A stretch of 5,077 nt of DNA, from NCBI GenBank assembly GCA_011682565.1, contig JAACEJ010000321.1, positions 1 through 5,077 of the forward strand, written 5' to 3'. Below are positions 1 through 5,077 of this stretch, piece after piece. A program made the position numbers and the translations under genes. How positions within the stretch are numbered: position 1 is the first letter of the stretch; each line of letters begins with the position of its first letter. The notes under the pieces were generated by a model, which saw nothing but the letters and a program-made list of their open reading frames with translations, did no database searches and was not told the origin of the DNA. The stretch is from Actinomycetota bacterium (lineage in GTDB: Bacteria; Zhuqueibacterota; Zhuqueibacteria; Residuimicrobiales; Krinioviventaceae).

Positions 1-2
1 TG

Positions 3-1103
3 TTCAAGGCCGCTGTCCCGCAACAAATTGACGTTTCCGTGAATGAATTAAAACAAATGTATGAAAAAAAGAAACAAAAGAGACGGGTTGCTTTTATTCG
101 GGTCAACTCAAAAACGATTGCTGATTCAGTTTATTCCCTGTTGAAAAAGGGTGAAAAGTTCGCCCGTCTTGCAAAAAAATATTCCAAAGATAAAGAATAT
201 TCCCAAAAGGGTGGTGAAATTAAAGAGTGGTTTATTTACGGTGAAGGGCATCTTCCCCCGGATCAGGAAAAGGCAATTTTCGATCTGAAATCCGTGGGCG
301 ATTTTAGCGAACCCGTTGTGAGCAAACGGGGTTATTATATTTTCAAGCTTGTTGAAATGCAGGAGAATTCGGTTGCACCTTTTGACGTTGAAAAAGATAA
401 ACTCCTTGTCCACCTCCGGTCGATTAAGAAGGAAGCGGCGATAGAAAATTACAGCAAAGGTCTGTTTAAAAAATATCATTTTCAAATTGATCGCAACGGT
501 GCGGAAATGTTTTTGCAACTGTGCCGGGAGTTTATAAACAAAGCAGGCACTCAACTGACTGATTCGACTTCATCGCAGAATGTTCACAACACGACATTTG
601 TAACTTATGATGATACTAAAATGACGGTTGCCGATGTCGTCAAAAAATATTTTCGCAACTTTCTCCTGCAACGGTCTAAAATAAAATCGTCGGCAGACGT
701 TGAGAGGCGAATTGCCGATTGGTTTTTGCCGGATCTGCTGTATCTGGATGCAAAAAATCGTGGTTTGCTTGAAGACCCGGAAGTTAAACGCAATTTTCGC
801 CGAAGCGAGTGGCGGATTATCGGCGGGGAATGCGAGAAAAGAATGGCAGCGCGGGGAATCAATGTCACGTCGGAAGAAGTCAACCGGCGTTACGAACAGG
901 AAAAGGAAAAGTGGAAAAAGTTTTCACCAAAAAATGCAAAATACCAAATTCGTCAGATAATACGTTCCCAGAAGCGCATCGCGAAATCCAAAGAAGTGAG
1001 GGAAGAATTACGGCAGAAATACCATGTCGTGTACAATAACCGGGCACTGAAAAAACTGGTTAAAGAACTGAATCGAAAGAAAGCAGCAGCAGAGAAATCC
1101 TGA
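3..1103 (+). CDS. SurA/PpiC-like parvulin-type peptidyl-prolyl isomerase or periplasmic chaperone, 5'-truncated by window edge
   Basis: The reading frame is open from the first base (first full codon at 3, FKAAVPQQIDVS...) to TGA at 1101-1103, so the gene starts upstream; the GTG at 39 is internal. Counting from codon 3, residues 28-118 form a parvulin (rotamase) domain: the helix with FARLAKKYS, then GGEIKEWF, LPPDQEKAIFDL and the final strand RGYYIFKLVE. The preceding segment (VSVNELKQMYEK) is the linker typical of SurA_N/PpiC proteins. Residues about 200-300 (MTVADVVKKY, YLDAKNRGLLEDPEV, NVTSEEVNRRYEQ) resemble a second SurA-type helical module, and the tail looks like the remains of a second parvulin unit. 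The family works in the periplasm, assisting folding of exported and outer-membrane proteins. Both positions usually held by parvulin histidines are altered (Phe and Tyr), so a chaperone role without strong isomerase activity is inferred. The signal peptide, if present, lies outside the window. The family is clear; the exact ortholog is not. Confidence 0.88.
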   Translation, partial: FKAAVPQQIDVSVNELKQMYEKKKQKRRVAFIRVNSKTIADSVYSLLKKGEKFARLAKKYSKDKEYSQKGGEIKEWFIYGEGHLPPDQEKAIFDLKSVGDFSEPVVSKRGYYIFKLVEMQENSVAPFDVEKDKLLVHLRSIKKEAAIENYSKGLFKKYHFQIDRNGAEMFLQLCREFINKAGTQLTDSTSSQNVHNTTFVTYDDTKMTVADVVKKYFRNFLLQRSKIKSSADVERRIADWFLPDLLYLDAKNRGLLEDPEVKRNFRRSEWRIIGGECEKRMAARGINVTSEEVNRRYEQEKEKWKKFSPKNAKYQIRQIIRSQKRIAKSKEVREELRQKYHVVYNNRALKKLVKELNRKKAAAEKS

Positions 1104-1105
1104 AG

Positions 1106-1129
1106 AACAAGGGGCTGAAGTCCCTTGTT
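1106..1129 (+). other. Intergenic stem-loop between the isomerase and hydrolase genes
   Basis: AACAAGGG (1106-1113) and CCCTTGTT (1122-1129) are perfect reverse complements. A G-U pair (1114/1121) can extend the stem to 9 bp around a CTGAAG loop. It begins two bases after the isomerase stop codon and ends 23 bases before the preferred TTG of the hydrolase. No run of T follows (GTAAATAATTG), so it is not a canonical intrinsic terminator. It could be a weak terminator, an RNA-processing or 3'-end-protecting hairpin, or a device that lowers expression of the downstream genes. The structure is seen; the function is inferred. Confidence 0.55.
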
Positions 1130-1142
1130 GTAAATAATTGAT

Positions 1143-1149
1143 AGGGAGA
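1143..1149 (+). promoter_or_regulatory. Ribosome binding site that decides the hydrolase start
   Basis: AGGGAGA lies four to five bases upstream of TTG at 1153. The earlier in-frame TTG at 1138 has no purine-rich Shine-Dalgarno sequence before it, and no ATG or GTG occurs in frame ahead of the conserved domain. This favours 1153 as the start. Confidence 0.6.
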
Positions 1150-1152
1150 ACT

Positions 1153-1917
1153 TTGACTAGGAAAAAGAAAATAAAAGTAAGCGAAATCCCGGTTACATTC
1201 GTGAGCGAAGGCCACCAGCTCATCGGTATTTTGCACACGGGAGAATCGAAAAGACTCGTCATCCTTTGCCATGGATTTACCGGCAATAAAATCGAAAACA
1301 AAAAGTTGTTCGTCGAGGCAGCGCGTGTTTTTGCAGACGGCGGTTTCGATGCCCTGCGTTTTGATTTTTACGGCTCCGGCGACAGTGAAGGCGATTTTGC
1401 CGATACGACGCTTTCCCACAATATTGCCAATTTAAAAGATGCAATGAAATGGGGGAAAGAGCGAGGTTATGAAAAAATTGCCGTGCTCGGCATCAGTATG
1501 GGAGGCGCTACGGCTATCTTGACGCTGGCCGAATCCCCGGCGGATGTCCTCATCACATGGTCTGCAGTGCCGGACATGGAACAGTTATTCGACAGTTATA
1601 TTGGTGATGTAAAAAAAATTGACCCGGATATTAAAGTGCACGAGTACGATGGGTGGCTCATCAAAAAAGAATTTTGGGTGGATGGTATCCAACACAATAT
1701 AAAGGAGGCGCTGGCAAAAATTACTGTTCCGAAATACATCGTCCAGGGTACAGCAGATGCACCATTGTTTGTGCAGGGTTTTCATTCGTTTCGTGATGTT
1801 GTTGTCCCGCCGGCGGATTTTATGGAAATTCCGGATGCCGGTCATACGTACCAGACACCGGCGCATCGCCGACAGGTCATCCGTCAAACACTGATTTGGT
1901 TGATAAGGCATTTTTAA
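1153..1917 (+). CDS. Alpha/beta hydrolase (serine esterase/acyl hydrolase type, Hydrolase_4-like)
   Basis: This is a 254-residue protein if it starts at TTG 1153; an upstream in-frame TTG at 1138 would add five residues but lacks a ribosome binding site. The alpha/beta-hydrolase landmarks are in order: the oxyanion-hole strand ILCHGFTGNK (His40), FDFYGSGDSEG, the nucleophile elbow GISMGG (Ser115), a cap-like insertion around residues 136-190, the acid strand IVQGTADAP (Asp202) and DAGHTYQTP with the catalytic His231. The triad is therefore complete. The HGFTGNK plus FDFYGSGDSEG combination recalls the cinnamoyl/feruloyl-esterase-like branch of the S33/Hydrolase_4 group, but substrate cannot be read from sequence. 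No signal peptide is evident, as the N-terminus is basic and hydrophilic (TRKKKIKV), so it is probably cytosolic. It lies 49 bases after the isomerase and 23 bases before the LOG gene, consistent with co-transcription. Confidence 0.9.
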   Translation: MTRKKKIKVSEIPVTFVSEGHQLIGILHTGESKRLVILCHGFTGNKIENKKLFVEAARVFADGGFDALRFDFYGSGDSEGDFADTTLSHNIANLKDAMKWGKERGYEKIAVLGISMGGATAILTLAESPADVLITWSAVPDMEQLFDSYIGDVKKIDPDIKVHEYDGWLIKKEFWVDGIQHNIKEALAKITVPKYIVQGTADAPLFVQGFHSFRDVVVPPADFMEIPDAGHTYQTPAHRRQVIRQTLIWLIRHF

Positions 1918-1940
1918 TATAATTTTTGGAAAAATGAATT

Positions 1941-2840
1941 ATGGAAAATGAGAAAAAAGATGATCATATTCATCACAATGGTTCGAAAAGAAAAATGGCA
2001 AAAAAGCATTTGACAAAAGCTTATGTCAATGATCAGTTTCTTAAAAGCGCCGATGGGAGACCATTGCGTCTGCTGGCGGAATATTTGGAACCTTTACGAA
2101 GATTACGCCGCGCGCAAATAAAGGATACGGTCGTTTTTTATGGATCAGCAAGAATTCCTTCCCTTGGAGAGGCGAAGGATAATCTGGAAAAATTGAAATG
2201 GGCAATGTCCAGGGCAAATCCGGCTCCTACTGCGGAAATGAAGGAAAATCTCCACAAGGCCGAACGGGATATCAAGATGGCGAGATATTACGAAGATGCC
2301 AGATCCCTGGCTTTTAAACTGACGCAGTGGTCGCTGGGATTGAAAGAGAATCAGCGTTTTATTGTTTGTTCAGGCGGCGGACCGGGAATTATGGAGGCCG
2401 CGAACCGAGGTGCCGAGGAAGCCGGCGGACCTACGATCGGAATGAACATCAGTCTTCCCATGGAGCAGGATCCAAATCCTTATATTACAGAAAAACTTTC
2501 TTTTGAATTCCACTACTTTTTTATGCGCAAATTTTGGTTCGTTTATCTTGCAAAAGCGCTTGTTGTTTTTCCCGGTGGATTCGGAACGTTCGATGAATTG
2601 TTTGAACTCCTGACGCTAAGACAAACCAAAAAAGTGGAAAAGCCGCTTTGCGTTGTGGTCTTTGGAAAAGAATATTGGGAAAATGTTATTAACTTTGAAA
2701 AAATGGTCGAGTGGGGCGTCATCGATCGGGATGATCTCAAGTTATTTCATCTTGTCGATTCTGTTGACGAAGCGCTTATTACTCTGAAAAGTCATTTTGA
2801 AAAAGAGTTTGTGGGAAAGAAAAGGTATTGGCATTGGTAA
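1941..2840 (+). CDS. LOG-family (TIGR00730-type) Rossmann-fold nucleotide 5'-monophosphate phosphoribohydrolase
   Basis: This is a 299-residue protein. The family hydrolyses the N-glycosidic bond of nucleoside 5'-monophosphates to release base and ribose 5-phosphate; plant and bacterial LOGs act on cytokinin ribotides and bacterial PpnN on purine nucleotides. Family motifs are present: VVFYGSARIPS (64-74), SGGGPGIMEAANRGA (144-158), the FMRK motif with Arg196, and the signature PGGFGTFDELFELLTLRQ (211-228) with Glu219. Arg196 and Glu219 match the conserved catalytic pair, so it is probably active. Residues about 75-115 are a charged, helix-like insertion between the first strand and the first family helix, absent from compact LOGs. 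The N-terminal 60 residues are a basic extension. ATG 1941 is chosen because TTTTTGGA lies about ten bases upstream; ATG 1995, which removes 18 His/Lys-rich residues, is the alternative. Substrate is unassigned; cytokinin production should not be assumed. Confidence 0.92.
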   Translation: MENEKKDDHIHHNGSKRKMAKKHLTKAYVNDQFLKSADGRPLRLLAEYLEPLRRLRRAQIKDTVVFYGSARIPSLGEAKDNLEKLKWAMSRANPAPTAEMKENLHKAERDIKMARYYEDARSLAFKLTQWSLGLKENQRFIVCSGGGPGIMEAANRGAEEAGGPTIGMNISLPMEQDPNPYITEKLSFEFHYFFMRKFWFVYLAKALVVFPGGFGTFDELFELLTLRQTKKVEKPLCVVVFGKEYWENVINFEKMVEWGVIDRDDLKLFHLVDSVDEALITLKSHFEKEFVGKKRYWHW

Positions 2841-2908
2841 TGAATAGTGAAAAACAAAGAACGAAAAATGAAGATCGGAAAAAGTGAAATATAGTATAAG
2901 CACGTCGG

Positions 2909-3024
2909 AAAGTATGTCGTCGCTAGGGACGAAGCGTGAGTTTACTCCGATTTATCGGGGAATCGATCTTTATAAAACAGCATGTTAGCCGATATCCAGA
3001 TCGCTTCGCTTGCAATGATACTTT
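2909..3024. repeat. Imperfect palindromic intergenic element, resembling dispersed CATTGCGAGCGAAGCG-type repeats
   Basis: The ends are perfect inverted repeats: AAAGTAT (2909-2915) and ATACTTT (3018-3024). Inside, GAATCGATCT (2960-2969) pairs 9 of 10 with AGATCGCTTC (2998-3007), and AACA (2976-2979) pairs with TGTT (2983-2986) at the tip. CGAAGCG (2930-2936) is repeated inverted as CGCTTCG (3002-3008), offering an alternative pairing. The left arm carries its own hairpin, CTCCGAT (2945-2951) with ATCGGGG (2954-2960). Read on the minus strand, the right arm is ATCATTGCAAGCGAAGCG, close to the CATTGCGAGCGAAGCG motif I recall from dispersed intergenic repeats in many bacteria. It contains no gene, so a non-autonomous or REP/MITE-like repeat is the best reading. 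The pairing is seen; the family assignment is from memory, and copy number cannot be judged from one window. Confidence 0.5.
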
Positions 3025-3031
3025 AGAACTT

Positions 3032-3050
3032 TTTACGAGAAACTCGTAAA
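3032..3050. other. Perfect 8-bp hairpin between convergent genes
   Basis: TTTACGAG (3032-3039) and CTCGTAAA (3043-3050) are perfect reverse complements around an AAA loop. It lies 45 bases beyond the GHL10 stop codon, on the side where transcripts of both convergent genes would end. Neither strand has a T-run directly after the stem, so it is at best an unconventional bidirectional terminator or 3'-end stabiliser. It could also belong to the neighbouring repeat, whose edge is seven bases away. Confidence 0.45.
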
Positions 3051-3094
3051 TAGATTTCAAATTTAAAAAATAAAAAGGAAAATCTTTCTGTTAT

Positions 3095-5077
3095 TTATCT
3101 TTTTGTGCGGCTGCTTTTATTGCGTACCCAGGTCGATAATTTTGTCGGTCCAAGGCCAACAAGTTCCATAACGTAGAGTGTATCTCCCGATGTCGTAACA
3201 CCGATATCTTTTGGCGCATTCAAAGAAGGCGTGCCGCCGATTAAATGTTCAATGGGTTCCCCGGTACGATTAAAAATTGTGATGATTCCCCGTTTGCTGT
3301 GTGCGACATAAACGTAATCTGTGCTATCTACTGCAATTTTACCCCATCCGATATCAACCGCTGGCAGGTCTTTGGCCCGCCAGTACCTGGCGTAGCTTCC
3401 CTCGACAGCTCCTTTCCAGCATTGCACTTGGCTGGTCGATTGATCGCTGATGAAAACGAGACCGGCATTATCCAAAACCGCAATGTCATTTCCCGAATTG
3501 CCACCGTCAAAAGGGCTGCCGTTAAATTCAAGTCCGGTTGGTGAAAAAACATGCCATTTCGTCGATCCTTTTTCCAATGCGAAAATGTTGCCATGAGAAT
3601 CGCAATCAATTTCTCCGACCTCGAAATCGGTATCGATGCCCGGCAGCGGTTTTCCTGTGTGCAGATCGTAACGAAAAATAAAAAAAGAATCCCCGGTGGC
3701 AGAAACACACATCACATCCTGCGTTCCTGTGGCCATTCCGTTCACGGAATCGATTTTAATTCTTTTATAATCACCGGAAAGGCCGGAGTTGATAGGTGAA
3801 AAATCAGCTTTTGTGCCATCCGGCTTTAAAACGATGATGCGATCATTGTAACGCATGCCGATCCATACTTTGCCTTCCGCATCCACCTGCAATAATTTCG
3901 GATTCCATAATTCCGGGCCAAAATAGCCGGTTGAGACATAACTCATGTTGGGGGCGAGAACGGCGAGCGACCAAATATCGCTGAATCCCATGTTTCTTTT
4001 CGGGTGTCCGGCGGATTCATGGTAATCATCCCAGGCAAAGATGCGGCAGCGAAAGTCGAGTCCTGTTTTTTGCGCCGGGATGAAACCGTCGCTGATGAAC
4101 CAGTCTTGCGCATCTTTAACGCGGCTCATTTTCACTTCTTTGCCTTCTGCCGGTGGCCACTTGTGGTCATAAATTAAATAAACGCCCTGGCCGTCGGAGC
4201 CGGTCTTGTCGTCATAAACGCCCGAAGGATCAATAATTTTTGCCGCGATTTTAAATTTGTTATCTGATTTTACTGTTGCCGGAAAGGTATGTACTTGCGC
4301 AATTAAAGGGCCATGTTCATCCTGTTCAACGTTTTTCCACGGCAGGGGAGAGGGCGGAACCGATTGAGGCCAGATTTCGGCAAGGTCCAGAGCATTCATG
4401 TTTTTGCGGTTGTGATAAGGAAAAAGTTCATCATAAGAAAATATGGCTGTCCCGAGGCAGCCCAAGTCGCGCATAATTTTGATCTGCCGCGTTAAATTTC
4501 GGTTCTTCACTTCAATGCCCGGATAAACGCGCCTGCCGTGGTCGTTCAGCCTGTGATCCAGGAGCAAATTTTCAAACAGGGTGTCATCGTCCGTGTAGAT
4601 CATCGGATAGATGATGTCGATGATGCCGCGCGCGAGCCATTCATGGCTGTTTTGCAGAAAGACCAGACGTCCGCGATTATATTCCGAGACGACCGAAGCA
4701 CTGAGGACAAGTTCGGGATTGTAAATTTTCATCGATTTGTACAAATCAGCGATAAAACCGGTAATTGAACCCTGCCGCCAGGCAGACCATTCCCGAGGTT
4801 TATTCTGCGGTGTGTCGCCGTATTTCGATTTAAATAACTCCACGGAGACCGGGTCGTAAGAATAGGAAACAGCCGGAAAGCGGATGTAATCCAGGTGAAG
4901 TCCGTCGATGTTATAATTTTCATAAATTTCGGAACAAACAGTGAGCAGATATTTTTTAACCTCAGGATTTGTCGGCGAAAGATAGAGGTAATAGGAGTTC
5001 AGTTTTTGCGGGCTTCCGAATCGATCCCACATAAACCAACCCGGGTGAGTGAAATAAAGTTGCAAAGAGTCTTGCGG
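3095..5077 (-). CDS. GHL10-family (DUF187, DigH/YngK-like) glycoside hydrolase fused to Ig-like domain and C-terminal beta-propeller, N-terminus beyond window
   Basis: The frame is open from the right edge (PQDS before the TTG at 5065) to TAA at 3097-3095, so the start lies outside. Counting from that TTG, residues 1-232 are the later part of a GHL10 TIM barrel: HPGWFMWDRFG, LSPTNPEVKKYL, YNIDGLHLDYIRFP (51-64, acidic Asp54 and Asp59), LSASVVSEY, HEWLARGIIDIIYPMIYTDD, YPGIEVKN and GTAIFSYDEL. Residues about 252-371 look like an Ig/fibronectin-type beta-sandwich (IDPSGV, YLIYDHKW, FRCRIFAWDDY). Residues about 385-648 contain some six NHL-like propeller blades, for example LLQVDAEGKVWIG, IDCDSHGNIFALEKG and IAVDSTDYVYVAHS. 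E. coli DigH, of the same family, cleaves denuded peptidoglycan strands, so an envelope or secreted glycosidase is inferred; another glycan is possible. The protein ends in a basic tail (RNKSSRTKR) with no recognisable sorting or anchor domain. Roughly the first 100 residues of the barrel and any signal peptide are missing. Confidence 0.87.
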   Translation of the reverse strand, partial: PQDSLQLYFTHPGWFMWDRFGSPQKLNSYYLYLSPTNPEVKKYLLTVCSEIYENYNIDGLHLDYIRFPAVSYSYDPVSVELFKSKYGDTPQNKPREWSAWRQGSITGFIADLYKSMKIYNPELVLSASVVSEYNRGRLVFLQNSHEWLARGIIDIIYPMIYTDDDTLFENLLLDHRLNDHGRRVYPGIEVKNRNLTRQIKIMRDLGCLGTAIFSYDELFPYHNRKNMNALDLAEIWPQSVPPSPLPWKNVEQDEHGPLIAQVHTFPATVKSDNKFKIAAKIIDPSGVYDDKTGSDGQGVYLIYDHKWPPAEGKEVKMSRVKDAQDWFISDGFIPAQKTGLDFRCRIFAWDDYHESAGHPKRNMGFSDIWSLAVLAPNMSYVSTGYFGPELWNPKLLQVDAEGKVWIGMRYNDRIIVLKPDGTKADFSPINSGLSGDYKRIKIDSVNGMATGTQDVMCVSATGDSFFIFRYDLHTGKPLPGIDTDFEVGEIDCDSHGNIFALEKGSTKWHVFSPTGLEFNGSPFDGGNSGNDIAVLDNAGLVFISDQSTSQVQCWKGAVEGSYARYWRAKDLPAVDIGWGKIAVDSTDYVYVAHSKRGIITIFNRTGEPIEHLIGGTPSLNAPKDIGVTTSGDTLYVMELVGLGPTKLSTWVRNKSSRTKR

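Larger units (their letters stand above)
2841..3094. other. Non-coding gap between convergent genes
   Basis: This gap separates the LOG gene (+) from the GHL10 gene (-). It opens with an A/purine-rich stretch (2846-2889) with GAAAAA at 2849, 2863 and 2878, passes into a palindromic repeat-like element (2909-3024) and a perfect hairpin (3032-3050), and ends AT-rich (3056-3080). I find no plausible protein gene, no tRNA-like fold and no classical hairpin-plus-T-run terminator in either direction. Confidence 0.7.

Noticed and set aside
39..41. GTG as the true start of the isomerase gene
   Set aside because: The frame stays open upstream to the window edge and reads like the family linker (IDVSVNELKQMY), so this GTG is an internal valine codon.
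126..554. Minus-strand open frame of 142 codons opposite the isomerase gene
   Set aside because: It is antisense to a clear parvulin domain, has a low-complexity Phe/Ile-rich translation, and has no recognisable family.
2941..2976. Possible promoter (TTTACT ... TATAAA)
   Set aside because: The spacing of about 24 bases is too long, it lies inside the palindromic element, and no gene follows it in the right direction.
2841..3094. A tRNA, small RNA gene or riboswitch in the intergenic gap
   Set aside because: The stems found do not form a cloverleaf or match a riboswitch core I know, and the gap lies downstream of both flanking genes, where a riboswitch would have no target.
3328..3708. Minus-strand frame of 126 codons inside the propeller region
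   Set aside because: It overlaps the GHL10-propeller gene in another frame, and its translation shows no domain; it is a shadow frame.
1..5077. A new defence or mobile system
   Set aside because: No nuclease, transposase, integrase, toxin-antitoxin pair or CRISPR repeat is visible; all four genes belong to recognisable housekeeping or envelope families.

Overview
The window is ordinary protein-coding bacterial chromosome of moderate GC (mid-40s percent by eye). It holds four protein genes, two of them cut by the window edges. A SurA/PpiC-like periplasmic folding factor and a DigH/YngK-like (GHL10) glycosidase point to a Gram-negative bacterium with an envelope. The style of the proteins (Lys-rich, GHL10 fused to a beta-propeller, LOG protein with a helical insert) would fit a Fibrobacterota/Chlorobiota/Calditrichota/KSB1-like lineage. 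That placement is a guess from general familiarity; nothing in the window proves it.

Layout. Positions 3-1103 (+) carry the 3' part of a parvulin-type peptidyl-prolyl isomerase or chaperone whose parvulin domain has lost both characteristic histidines. A 49-base gap with a perfect 8-bp hairpin follows. Next come an alpha/beta serine hydrolase with an intact Ser-Asp-His triad (1153-1917, +, TTG start) and, 23 bases later, a LOG-family Rossmann-fold nucleotide phosphoribohydrolase (1941-2840, +). These three genes are co-directional and closely spaced, so they may be one transcription unit, possibly modulated by the hairpin after the first gene. Positions 2841-3094 are non-coding and lie between convergent genes. 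They hold an A/purine-rich stretch, a roughly 116-bp imperfect palindromic element that resembles the dispersed 'CATTGCGAGCGAAGCG' intergenic repeats of many bacteria, and a perfect 8-bp hairpin. Positions 3095-5077 (-) carry most of a GHL10-family glycoside hydrolase fused to an Ig-like domain and a C-terminal NHL-like beta-propeller; its N-terminus lies beyond the right edge.

How the genes work together. The chaperone and the GHL10 protein both suggest envelope work (outer-membrane protein folding; cleavage of peptidoglycan or another glycan). The hydrolase and LOG protein look like cytosolic small-molecule enzymes. No shared pathway is evident. I see no mobile element, CRISPR array, tRNA, rRNA or defence system, and no convincing new multi-gene system. 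The most notable items are the palindromic intergenic element, the GHL10-propeller fusion and the histidine-less parvulin.
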